From NCBI GenBank assembly GCA_934339365.1, contig CAKRHW010000019.1, positions 1 through 38,960 on the forward strand: 38,960 bases of DNA, written 5' to 3'. Origin of the DNA: an uncultured Lachnospiraceae bacterium (GTDB lineage Bacteria > Bacillota > Clostridia > Lachnospirales > Lachnospiraceae). Both the position numbers and the translations under genes were made by a program. Under the pieces are notes generated by a model that was given only the letters and a program-made list of their open reading frames with translations, ran no database searches and was not told the DNA's origin. Below are positions 1-7,130 of this stretch, one piece after another. The stretch's first letter is position 1; each line of letters opens with the position of its first letter.

Positions 1-39
1 TTGCTTGAGCAAAGTGACTTCCTTGTTTGGGGATTAAGA

Positions 40-67
40 TTGCAAACTCGCAAAGCGAGTTTCGCAA
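40..67. repeat. hairpin / inverted repeat
   Basis: Two 8-bp arms (AAACTCGC and GCGAGTTT) around an AAA loop, extended by TTGC/GCAA with one bulged C. It is GC-richer than its surroundings. No U-tract follows on either strand, so it is not an obvious terminator. Confidence 0.55.
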
Positions 68-234
68 TTACCTAATAGATTTAATTTTAATTATAACATA
101 TAACAAACGATATTATTAAAAAAATGACATTTCAGATTTCCCCCATCACAACATATGCTTCCAACGCATTTAGGCTACGAATCTTAAATGCTAGCTTGGC
201 TCAAAGTATGTCTCATTTAGTAAAATACATCAAT

Positions 235-266
235 AATAGCCATATGAAAAGATTCTGATGGCTATT
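235..266. repeat. 9-bp perfect inverted repeat
   Basis: Arms AATAGCCAT and ATGGCTATT separated by 14 bases. The flanks nearly extend the stem, interrupted by a three-base insertion. It is not followed by a T run. Its role is unknown; it could be a degraded mobile-element end or an RNA hairpin. Confidence 0.5.
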
Positions 267-389
267 GAAACAACAAATGTTGCATAAACAAGCTCAGCAC
301 AAGAAATGTCCTGGATAAAATAATTTTTTATTATTTTATTTTTCGACTTGCCTGTTAACTTAGTAAATTTAAAAAGCCAAGAGAAACTT

Positions 390-413
390 AAATATTTTGT
401 ACATAAAATATTT
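390..413. promoter_or_regulatory. perfect palindrome overlapping the -35, candidate operator
   Basis: AAATATTTT and AAAATATTT arms (9 bp, no mismatch) flank GTACAT. The palindrome covers the probable -35 of the gene at 458, where a repressor could block polymerase. The link to regulation is inferred from position only. Confidence 0.45.
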
Positions 414-427
414 CAACGTTGTATAAT
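397..427 (+). promoter_or_regulatory. probable promoter of the HEXXH gene
   Basis: A consensus TATAAT at 422-427 lies 30 bases before the start codon. The best -35 is TTGTAC at 397-402, with a long 19-base spacer. The -10 is convincing; the -35 is weak, which fits a regulated promoter. Confidence 0.5.
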
Positions 428-457
428 CAATTTAGTAAATAATATCGGAGGCATTCT

Positions 458-892
458 ATGATTGATAAATTTATCCAAACTCTTTGTTGTATTCTCAAAA
501 TTCCAAAGCCAGTAATATCCTATGATACATCCATTTTTCCATCAGTGCAGGTAAAAGCAATGTATATCCACAATAAGAATACCATTTATCTTGCCCAGTT
601 TGAAAAACCTGATTTTGAAATTCTGTTCTCCATTACCCATGAACTCCGTCACGCCTGGCAGTTTCAAAATAATCCTATTTTTTATTTTGGAAATTATCAT
701 GGACTGAATGAATGCTCTAATCTTGACGAATATAATAATCAGGCTGCTGAAATAGATGCCAATGCATTTGGAGAGCTGATTTTAAATTCCTTTTTTCATG
801 TATCACCACAATACTATAGTCTGTCAGAATATTCGCGTCAGCAGATTCATAAACGTGCAAAAGAGATTATGATATCGCTGACCCAAAAATAA
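458..892 (+). CDS. small HEXXH zinc-metallopeptidase-like protein
   Basis: This 144-residue protein has the zinc-peptidase motif HELRH at residues 61-65 and a downstream acidic segment (AAEIDANAF, about 96-104) whose Glu or Asp could be the third zinc ligand. This is the layout of small ImmA/IrrE-like and SprT-like putative peptidases found on phages and mobile elements. There is no signal peptide or membrane segment, so it should be cytoplasmic. The start is set by a GGAGG site about seven bases before the ATG. It has its own promoter and no adjacent XRE-type repressor, so the usual ImmA-ImmR pairing is absent. It converges on the flavodoxin gene with only six bases between the stops. Substrate unknown. 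Confidence 0.6.
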   Translation: MIDKFIQTLCCILKIPKPVISYDTSIFPSVQVKAMYIHNKNTIYLAQFEKPDFEILFSITHELRHAWQFQNNPIFYFGNYHGLNECSNLDEYNNQAAEIDANAFGELILNSFFHVSPQYYSLSEYSRQQIHKRAKEIMISLTQK

Positions 893-898
893 ACATTT

Positions 899-1492
899 CT
901 ATTTATTACTTATTTTTTTAGCCCAGCTTTTTACTTCCTTCTGTGATGCATCTGTCAGATCTCGTCCTTTTTTTTTCTTTGCTCCTTTTGCTGATGCTTT
1001 TATTTCTGCCATGCTACCGGATATTCCACTGCCACCACTGGTACAAAATGGAACAATCTTTTTTCCTTTTAGATTGTAAGACTCTAAAAATGTTCTTATA
1101 ATCATTGGCTCTTTGCCCCACCAGATTGGGTATCCGACAAAAATCACATCATACTTTCGTATGCCCTTTATTTTTCCTTTGATTTCTGGTCTTACTTTTC
1201 CATTATTTTGTTCTACATTCGCTCTGCACTGTTCATAATTGTAATTAATATCCTCTTTGGTATATGGATTTTTTGCTTTGATCTGATAAAGGGTTCCATT
1301 TGTTGCTTTCTTTATTTTCTTCGCAGCACCTTTCGTTGTTCCCGTCACCGAAAAATAAACGACTAAAACTTTTTTCTTTTTTGTCTGAGTTGCTGCATTT
1401 ACATTCATCCTTGAGAATAAAATTCCCACAGCCATAAATACAAGTAAAAATGAACAAATTCTCCATGTGTTTTTCTTCTTCCTTTTCTCCAT
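899..1492 (-). CDS. exported flavodoxin (Flavodoxin_4 type)
   Basis: This 197-residue protein starts with a basic, hydrophobic signal peptide probably cut near residue 33 (VNA/A). The rest is one flavodoxin fold: the FMN phosphate loop is in YFSVTGTTKG (46-55), followed by the family segments YPIWWG and PFCTSGGSGI. Flavodoxins are normally cytoplasmic FMN electron carriers, so an exported form is unusual and suggests an envelope redox role. AGGAG lies seven bases before the ATG. It is the last of three co-directional genes, after a second exported flavodoxin (38 bases upstream) and an aldo/keto reductase. The many Lys residues fit a wall-associated protein. Partner and substrate are unknown. 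Confidence 0.8.
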   Translation of the reverse strand: MEKRKKKNTWRICSFLLVFMAVGILFSRMNVNAATQTKKKKVLVVYFSVTGTTKGAAKKIKKATNGTLYQIKAKNPYTKEDINYNYEQCRANVEQNNGKVRPEIKGKIKGIRKYDVIFVGYPIWWGKEPMIIRTFLESYNLKGKKIVPFCTSGGSGISGSMAEIKASAKGAKKKKGRDLTDASQKEVKSWAKKISNK

Positions 1493-1529
1493 AACTTACT
1501 CCTGCCTTTCTTTTTATTTCTTAGTAATA

Positions 1530-2555
1530 TTATTTCTGAATCCATTCTATAATTTCCGCTTCTGAAGCATTTCCTGAAAATCTTTTTCCATCCAGCCAGT
1601 TTGCCTGACTCTTGTCTGCTTTTTGTAAATTTATTGCACTCGTTCCAATTCCACTGCTTGCCGATGTGCAGAATGGAATCACTGTTTTTCCGTTTAAATT
1701 AGAATTTTCAACAAATGTATAAAGAATCTTTGGTGCCTGTCCCCACCAGATTGGATATCCTAAATAAATGTTATCGTACTGCTCAAGGGAAGGAATTGTT
1801 CCTTCTATCTGAGGTCTTGCATTTTCATTATTTTGTTCCTTCGATGTACGACTATTGGCATTTCCATAATTTAAATCTTCCTCAGTATAAGGTACAGCTG
1901 CTTCAATTCTATAAATATCCGCATTTAATTGTTTTTGTATCATTTCCGCAATCTTCTTCGTATGGTCTGTACAAGAAAAGTAAATTACAATACTTTTTTT
2001 CTGATTTACCTCTGTATCTGTTGGAAGTGTCGTCGGCTCCTGCACCGTTGTTGGCTCCTGTGTACTTGCTGGTTCCTGTGTACTTGTCGGTTCTTGTGTA
2101 CTTGTCGGCTCTTGTATTGTTGTTTGAATCTCTACGGTATTTTTTATATTTTTATTTGCCTTTTTTATAACCTTAATTTTCACCCAGGTTTGCTTTTTCC
2201 ATGATTGTTTTGTTGCGGTGACCGTAACTTTTATTTTTGCTGTTCCGGATTTTTTTGCTTTTATCCTGCCATTTTTTGCAATTTCAACTACTTTTTTATT
2301 GGATGAAGTGTATGCATATTTTACTTTTCCTTTGCCTTTTACACTTACCTTTAATTTTTTAGTTGTACCTTGTTTCATCTGGTATGTCTTTTTTGTTACT
2401 TTCTTATTCCCAATTTTCAGTGTAACACTCTCTTGCGTTTTACTGTTTGTATTTTTTGCTATTGCGGATAAAGAAATGTTGCCTATTACGCAAACGCATA
2501 AAAACATTACAAAAAATGCCCGCAAATAGAATGATTTTCTTTTATAACCTTTCAT
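1530..2555 (-). CDS. exported Ig-like (Big2) plus flavodoxin fusion protein
   Basis: This 341-residue protein reads in order: signal peptide (1-33, AIA/K), a lysine-rich bacterial Ig-like domain (about 45-132; KVKYAYTSSNKKVVEI then GTAKIKVTV is typical of Big2), a Thr/Pro/Glu linker of five six-residue repeats (148-177) and a flavodoxin domain (187-341). The flavodoxin part has YFSCTDHTK as a modified phosphate loop and YPIWWG and PFCTSASSGI as family markers. The Ig-plus-linker layout places the flavodoxin at or outside the wall. GGAG precedes the ATG. It lies between the aldo/keto reductase (26 bases) and a shorter paralogue, so the three may be one transcript. It may use FMN, but the altered loop (Cys and Asp-His in place of Val-Thr-Gly) makes this less certain. 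Confidence 0.78.
   Translation of the reverse strand: MKGYKRKSFYLRAFFVMFLCVCVIGNISLSAIAKNTNSKTQESVTLKIGNKKVTKKTYQMKQGTTKKLKVSVKGKGKVKYAYTSSNKKVVEIAKNGRIKAKKSGTAKIKVTVTATKQSWKKQTWVKIKVIKKANKNIKNTVEIQTTIQEPTSTQEPTSTQEPASTQEPTTVQEPTTLPTDTEVNQKKSIVIYFSCTDHTKKIAEMIQKQLNADIYRIEAAVPYTEEDLNYGNANSRTSKEQNNENARPQIEGTIPSLEQYDNIYLGYPIWWGQAPKILYTFVENSNLNGKTVIPFCTSASSGIGTSAINLQKADKSQANWLDGKRFSGNASEAEIIEWIQK
2025..2114 (-). repeat. five 18-bp tandem repeats coding the linker
   Basis: Five imperfect 18-base units encode QEPTST, QEPTST, QEPAST, QEPTTV and QEPTTL. They form the flexible linker between the Ig-like and flavodoxin domains. Near-identity of the first three units suggests recent slippage and possible length variation among strains. 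Confidence 0.8.
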
Positions 2556-2581
2556 AAATTCTCCTTTTTACCATTTAACTT

Positions 2582-3433
2582 CTACTGCTCAAACCGGATA
2601 TGATATAAACGATAAACTTCCTCTAGCTTCCGAATTTCAAGAATCAGAGGTTTTTCCGTATCCATTTCTCTTACTATTTTCATATCATCTTCGGATAATT
2701 TAAAATCATGGATTGCAAAATTCTGAAGGATTCTGTCTTCATGGACAGATTTTGGAATTGCAATAATTTGTTCCTGATTCAACCAGCGAAGGATGACCTG
2801 TGCCGGAGTTTTTTGATATTGCTTTCCGATTTCTTCTAATTTAGGATTCGTGAAAATCTGATTCTGTCCTTCTGCAAATGGTGCCCATGCCATTGCCTTT
2901 ATCTCGTATTTTTCCATCAGACTTCTGGTTTTCTTTTGCTGGAAAAATGGATGTAGTTCAATCTGATTCACTGCCGGTACAATTTTGTTATTCAAAATCA
3001 AATCTGCCAGTCTGTCTTCCTCAAAATTACAAATACCAATTGCTTTTATTTTTCCAGCTTCATATAATTCTTCCATAGCCCGCCAGCTTCCATAATAATC
3101 GCCATAAGGCATGTGAATCAAATATAAATCCAGATAATCTGTCTGCAGGTTTTTCAAGGTCTTTTCAAAAGATTTTTTGGTCGTCTCATAGCCAGCATCC
3201 TGAATCCATACCTTAGAAGACAAAAAGATTTCACTTCTTGGTATCCCACTCTCCTTTACAGCCTTTCCAACTGCCCGCTCATTTCCATAACATGCGGCTG
3301 TATCAATTAACCGATACCCCGTTTTCAAGGCCGTTCGTACACTTTCTTCGCATTCTTTTTCATCGGTAATCTGAAAAACGCCAAATCCTAATAGCGGCAT
3401 TTTTACACCATTATTTAATGTAATATTCTCCAT
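2582..3433 (-). CDS. aldo/keto reductase
   Basis: This 283-residue NADPH-dependent oxidoreductase belongs to the AKR superfamily, close to the 2,5-diketo-gluconate reductase/YtbE-type group. The catalytic tetrad is visible: Asp45 and Tyr49 (IDTAACYGNE), Lys74 (SSKVW) and His107 (LIHMPY). The later NQIELHPFFQQ and IPKSVHEDRI segments form the substrate and cofactor sites. Length is normal. A strong AAGGAAGG site precedes the ATG. It is the first gene of a short run with two exported flavodoxins; a shared redox theme is suggestive, but the reductase is cytoplasmic and they are not. The natural carbonyl substrate cannot be inferred. Confidence 0.92.
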   Translation of the reverse strand: MENITLNNGVKMPLLGFGVFQITDEKECEESVRTALKTGYRLIDTAACYGNERAVGKAVKESGIPRSEIFLSSKVWIQDAGYETTKKSFEKTLKNLQTDYLDLYLIHMPYGDYYGSWRAMEELYEAGKIKAIGICNFEEDRLADLILNNKIVPAVNQIELHPFFQQKKTRSLMEKYEIKAMAWAPFAEGQNQIFTNPKLEEIGKQYQKTPAQVILRWLNQEQIIAIPKSVHEDRILQNFAIHDFKLSEDDMKIVREMDTEKPLILEIRKLEEVYRLYHIRFEQ

Positions 3434-3472
3434 TTTTATCCTTCCTTCCTTTCCTGCTAAAATTCACGCATC

Positions 3473-3513
3473 AAAAAAATAGCAGATGCTTTTACTTTTA
3501 CATCTACTATTTT
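3473..3513 (-). terminator. intrinsic terminator after the AbiE-like pair
   Basis: On the minus strand, arms AATAGTAGATG and CATCTGCTATT enclose a 12-base loop and run into a seven-T tract. It lies about 115 bases after the stop of the AbiEii-like gene and just before the aldo/keto reductase start, isolating the two units. Confidence 0.8.
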
Positions 3514-3628
3514 ATCTTTCATTATTCTATATGTCTAATACCTATTGTTCATGTTGAGAAATGCCTATTGGCTATTTCTTTATTAACAATAACCATATTC
3601 CTCAAACTCTCTTGATTTTGACTTAATT

Positions 3629-4627
3629 CTATTTATTTCTCATATCAGGAGCTATCGCAGCATTCCATGCAACATTTTTCTTTAATTTCTCCCTGATACT
3701 TTCCAACGCATCAAGTGCATTTTCATAAGGAATCCTGTCACATTCTCTTAAAACATACTGTCTTTGCATTGTCTCGTATGCATTAATAATCATTTTGTTG
3801 TTCTTTACATCCTCAAAAAATGTAAATTTATTTGGATTTATTCCAGGAATTCCATCCAGTCTACCCATCTCTTCTTGCATTCTGGTTTCTAGCAGTTTCC
3901 CTAATGCTTTCTCATTATTAATTAACTCAACAATCCTAGGCAGTTTTTCCATGACTGCTAAATCATAAATATGCTTTGCGGCTTCAAATGCTTTGCTTTT
4001 TATTTCTGCTTTTCTGGCATATGCCTCTGCCGCAAATAATTTATTCACAAATATTCTTTCCAGCGTAATTGTTTTCACTTGAAATGGTTTTACATCATAC
4101 ATATCATTCAGAATTTTCTTCTGTTCAGGTGTTGCCAACTCATATACCATAGCTGCAACTTCAATACTTGTAACCGGTTCACTAATCGTAAAAGATGTAG
4201 CTTCAATTTTAATTTTTCCAAATCTTTGCAACACATCTTCTCTATCATAATCAGTAATCGGTATATATGAATAGACTGCAATTACTTCTGAACGATTCGT
4301 AACACCTTGACCGACATCACGATTCAGAGATGTATATTTTTTTGTTGCCTTTTCCAGTCTTTTATCATTCTGTGTTCTGCTACATCCTCTAGTATCAACT
4401 GATAAATCAATATCTTCTGAAAATCTGTTGGTTGTGTGCAATGCTTTATACAAAGCCGTTCCGCCTTTAAAATATGCAGGTAGTCCTTCTTCCTGTTTTT
4501 GGGCCAGTTCCTCCAGTATCAATACTGCATAATAATCCTTTTCAAGTACATCAAGACGATACCCTGTCTTCTCATGGATATCATTTATCAAAACCTGAAA
4601 AGCATTTATATCTTCATGTAATTTCAT
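3629..4627 (-). CDS. AbiEii/AbiGii-type nucleotidyltransferase toxin
   Basis: This 332-residue protein carries the nucleotidyltransferase motif of the AbiEii family: FKGGTALYKA (GGT at 55-57) followed by RFSEDIDLSV (D72 and D74 as metal-binding acids). AbiEii proteins are toxins of AbiE (type IV-described) toxin-antitoxin and abortive-infection systems; characterised relatives transfer nucleotides to tRNA acceptor ends. The start codon overlaps the stop of the upstream antitoxin-like gene as ATGA, the expected coupling. Length is typical and no key residue is missing. A terminator follows. Whether this copy is active against phage or only stabilises the locus is unknown. Confidence 0.85.
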   Translation of the reverse strand: MKLHEDINAFQVLINDIHEKTGYRLDVLEKDYYAVLILEELAQKQEEGLPAYFKGGTALYKALHTTNRFSEDIDLSVDTRGCSRTQNDKRLEKATKKYTSLNRDVGQGVTNRSEVIAVYSYIPITDYDREDVLQRFGKIKIEATSFTISEPVTSIEVAAMVYELATPEQKKILNDMYDVKPFQVKTITLERIFVNKLFAAEAYARKAEIKSKAFEAAKHIYDLAVMEKLPRIVELINNEKALGKLLETRMQEEMGRLDGIPGINPNKFTFFEDVKNNKMIINAYETMQRQYVLRECDRIPYENALDALESIREKLKKNVAWNAAIAPDMRNK

Positions 4628-5277
4628 AATCGCCCTCCTGCCACATGTGCTAACTGTAAAATTGTGTTTCGATTATAATAATTATTAGCATATGCAAGAA
4701 GTCTGACATATTCCAGCCCTAATCGTTCAATATACTCACCAATAATATTATAAGGATGTTCTACATCCACAGGTGCATTATCAAGAATATCCAACACATC
4801 CAGCATTTTTAAATACTGTTTATTATCTGCATTAATCTTAATCTTTGGTGGACGTACCACTACTCCTAGATTATTATCCATTCTTGCACAATCCCCAGCT
4901 TTATTTGTTGCAATAATTCTTTCGTTTGGTATCTGTGTAGTAAGTCCTAGTCTGTGTAACACAACTAATCCGGTCTCATACCCATTATTATTCTTCAAAT
5001 ACTTATCTTCTATGAGCTGTTCCTTATCTATACCTGTCTCACCAAATGGAGTTATGGTCACACGATAATAGATTCCTTTCTGATAAAATCGTAGTTCAGG
5101 AATTAAATTTCTATCCATAATACGTTTGCAGGCCACTGATACAGCTCCTGCTGCTTTCTTTAATGGTATATTATATGTCTCTGCTACGCAGCTACTGATT
5201 TCATTTGCATAGATAGGCTTGCCTGTTTCCTGTTTCGTTATCATCTCATGTACAAATTCTATATATGGCTTATTCAT
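4624..5277 (-). CDS. AbiEi-like (DUF6088-type) antitoxin/regulator
   Basis: This is the 217-residue partner of the AbiEii-like toxin. The N-terminal 60 residues read as a winged helix (MITKQETGKPIYANEISS, then KKAAGAVSVACKRIMDR), and the remainder as the conserved antitoxin body seen in DUF6088/AbiEi proteins. It should neutralise the toxin and bind its own promoter. An upstream in-frame ATG at 5319 would add 14 residues but sits only about 12 bases from the -10 and has a poor ribosome site. The ATG at 5277, preceded by AGAGGTGAT, is therefore preferred. Its stop overlaps the toxin start (ATGA). Confidence 0.75.
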   Translation of the reverse strand: MNKPYIEFVHEMITKQETGKPIYANEISSCVAETYNIPLKKAAGAVSVACKRIMDRNLIPELRFYQKGIYYRVTITPFGETGIDKEQLIEDKYLKNNNGYETGLVVLHRLGLTTQIPNERIIATNKAGDCARMDNNLGVVVRPPKIKINADNKQYLKMLDVLDILDNAPVDVEHPYNIIGEYIERLGLEYVRLLAYANNYYNRNTILQLAHVAGGRL

Positions 5278-5330
5278 ATAATCACCTCTTGAAATATCAT
5301 CATCGTCAATACGTTCCATTTTCCGTTCTT

Positions 5331-5358
5331 ATTATATCATCCATTGAAATAATGTCAA
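5331..5358 (-). promoter_or_regulatory. promoter of the AbiE-like operon
   Basis: TTGACA (5358-5353), a 16-base spacer and TATAAT (5336-5331) on the minus strand. Both hexamers match the sigma-A consensus. It lies directly upstream of the antitoxin gene and makes the pair independent of the defence genes before it. Confidence 0.75.
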
Positions 5359-5454
5359 CGGAGATATCCAATTGATTTTGAATTATACATTTCAACTTGC
5401 ACATAGTATTTCCTCTGTAACAACTACTATTCAAAATTCAGCAAAATAAGAACC

Positions 5455-5919
5455 CTAACAGCATTCTCCTTCCCTATAAATGGTATAGACTCTTCCTTTG
5501 TTTACTTCATCAAAAAGTTCCTGCTGTGCACCCTTAATCAGAGTATCACCTTCTACAAAATCTGTATCAAAGTCAAATGTTGCGTCATTGAAAATAACAT
5601 CAAAAATTTCTTTATGGAGCAACATTCTTTCATATTCTCCTTTTCTTAATGGCGAACGAACTATAATAAGTGGTGCCAAATTGTCTTCATATCTCAGTGC
5701 TGACAAATACCATATGCCTGTCACATTCTTTGGATTTAGCATATGTGTATCATCTTCTGTACGACTCTCAATCAGGTTCTTAAGCTTTTCAAAACGTTTC
5801 GCCAGTACACTTTCAATGTTTCCTTCTGTAAAATCAGGTGCTTTCATAAGATTGTTTACTGCAAATTCTACTCTGTTCATAATCCTGTTTATAATCCTTT
5901 CCGTTCTTATCTTAAACAT
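5455..5919 (-). CDS. unknown protein of the AbiL-like operon
   Basis: This 154-residue protein is not recognised. It has a helical, charged N-terminal half (about 1-60) and a C-terminal half rich in aromatic and acidic residues (GIWYLSALRYEDNL, then IFNDATFDFDTDFVEGD). No signal peptide or membrane segment is seen. It ends in two Cys. It is the last gene of the run ATPase, RloB, deformylase-like, unknown, 52 bases after the deformylase-like stop, with no terminator visible between. The ribosome site is weak (AATAGGAAT is too far), so expression may depend on upstream translation. Co-transcription hints at a shared defence or repair role, by inference only. Confidence 0.6.
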   Translation of the reverse strand: MFKIRTERIINRIMNRVEFAVNNLMKAPDFTEGNIESVLAKRFEKLKNLIESRTEDDTHMLNPKNVTGIWYLSALRYEDNLAPLIIVRSPLRKGEYERMLLHKEIFDVIFNDATFDFDTDFVEGDTLIKGAQQELFDEVNKGRVYTIYREGECC

Positions 5920-5971
5920 TGCGACATGGGCAAAATATTCCTATTTTCAATCTCTTTCAGATGAATTTTTC

Positions 5972-6382
5972 TTAAATTACAATACCATTGCAATGATCAA
6001 TTTCATGCTGAATAATCTGTGCGGTAAATCCGGTATATTTACCATGCTTTGGTTGAAAGTTGCTATCAAGATAGTCAACTTCTATCTCTTTGTATCTCGT
6101 ACATGGTCGTGTTCCATATAGAGAAAGGCAACCCTCCTCCGTTTGAAACGCACCATTTTTTTGCGTAATAACAGGATTAATCATTGCAAACTGAAATGGC
6201 CCTGCTGCCACCACAATAATTGCCTTATTTACCCCTATCATATTCGCTGCCATGCCGACACATATTTCTCTATTCGCTCTCAGGGTATCTAAAAGGTCTG
6301 CTACAACATTCTTGTCTGCCTCTGTTGCCGGCTGTGCCTTCCTTGAGAAAATACATGCTCCTTTTACAATATTTTTAACCAT
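5972..6382 (-). CDS. peptide-deformylase-like protein
   Basis: This 136-residue protein has the three PDF motifs: GMAANM (43-48), EEGCLS (82-87, Cys85 as metal ligand) and HEIDH (126-130, His126, Glu127, His130). PDFs remove the N-formyl group from nascent proteins. The metal ligands and general base are intact, but motif 1 normally ends in Gln (GxGxAAxQ), which helps polarise the formyl group; here it is Met48. The protein is also short, stopping soon after motif 3. It is therefore a paralogue rather than the essential deformylase. Similar short GMAANMIG proteins occur in Clostridia. It follows rloB by 44 bases with a strong GGAGG site, so it belongs to the same operon. Confidence 0.82.
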   Translation of the reverse strand: MVKNIVKGACIFSRKAQPATEADKNVVADLLDTLRANREICVGMAANMIGVNKAIIVVAAGPFQFAMINPVITQKNGAFQTEEGCLSLYGTRPCTRYKEIEVDYLDSNFQPKHGKYTGFTAQIIQHEIDHCNGIVI

Positions 6383-6396
6383 AATTTTATTCCTCT

Positions 6397-6414
6397 TCCT
6401 CCTCTCTTGGTGTT
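6397..6414. repeat. 18-bp direct repeat, copy 1
   Basis: TCCTCCTCTCTTGGTGTT on the plus strand, identical to 7135-7152. On the coding strand it holds GAGGAGG, the ribosome site of the deformylase-like gene. The two copies bracket the rloB gene. Confidence 0.9.
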
Positions 6415-6426
6415 TATTTAATATAT

Positions 6427-7128
6427 TTATTTTCCATCATCATTTCGAATCTCATCAATAATTCGACCAATATTACAGGTGATTTTTCCTTTACATCGAT
6501 GAATATCCTCATTGATTTTCTTTTCCTGCCTGATAGCAATATCTATATTTTCCGCCAATTCTCCAATTGCTGAATTCTTCTTTGGATTGATTCCCGTTCT
6601 TGCAAGTAACAACTTATAAATAAATGTCTGATGTCCATCCTTTTCATTCTTAATTATCCGCTCTGTATTTGGCTCAATATCATCTTCATATGAATTTTCA
6701 TAATGTAGCAATAAAAATAATTCAAATGCCGGATTAGTCACTGCTAATATATTATTCTTTTCACCTTCAGCAATCAATTCATCATAATCAGATACCTTCT
6801 CTTCAAAAATATCTCCATCAAATACAATTATCATCTTATCCCGTTCTTTATCAAATGATATTTCTGGATTTTCTTTTTGATTTTCCGCAAATTTAATTAG
6901 ACGTTTGGGAAATGAAATATCTCTGTCTCCCTCTGTTTTTTCAAGCAACCGTATATCAATTAATGGATGAATATTTAACTCTTTTCGTATATCTATCAAC
7001 TTTTTGAAATACCATGTTTCAGTATTCGCACCCTCACAGATGAAAAAATATTTACGATAAGGTTCTATCTGTTCTTCTTCATCTGTAGTTCTACTATTCC
7101 AATTTGTATAACTTCTTACTGGAGCCAA
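6427..7128 (-). CDS. RloB/AbiLii-family protein
   Basis: This 233-residue protein fits the RloB family: FFICEGANTETWYF (28-41, conserved EG), the metal-binding segment IIVFDGDIF (100-108, D104 and D106) and NPAFELFLLLHYE (132-144). This order resembles a Toprim-type nuclease core, and RloB is the second gene of AbiL/RloAB-type phage-defence pairs. A TTG start at 7128 is chosen because GGAGGAG stands just before it and no ATG is near; the upstream ATPase stop is three bases before. RloB probably acts as the effector under control of the ATPase. The gene lies between two copies of an 18-bp repeat. Confidence 0.8.
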   Translation of the reverse strand: MAPVRSYTNWNSRTTDEEEQIEPYRKYFFICEGANTETWYFKKLIDIRKELNIHPLIDIRLLEKTEGDRDISFPKRLIKFAENQKENPEISFDKERDKMIIVFDGDIFEEKVSDYDELIAEGEKNNILAVTNPAFELFLLLHYENSYEDDIEPNTERIIKNEKDGHQTFIYKLLLARTGINPKKNSAIGELAENIDIAIRQEKKINEDIHRCKGKITCNIGRIIDEIRNDDGK

Positions 7129-7130
7129 GG

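Larger units (their letters stand above)
1..457. other. non-coding structured left flank
   Basis: No open frame with coding character is visible on either strand. The stretch is very AT-rich and holds two hairpins (40-67 and 235-266), a perfect inverted repeat (390-413) and a probable promoter for the gene at 458. It may be the remains of an intergenic or mobile-element boundary, but no recombinase, IS end or tRNA is recognisable. Confidence 0.6.

Noticed and set aside
2025..2114. Possible CRISPR-like array
   Set aside because: The 18-base units are adjacent without spacers and encode a protein linker.
1715..2529. Plus-strand open frames opposite the Ig-flavodoxin gene
   Set aside because: They are antisense shadows of a low-complexity Lys/Thr-rich gene, lack ribosome sites and have no family resemblance.
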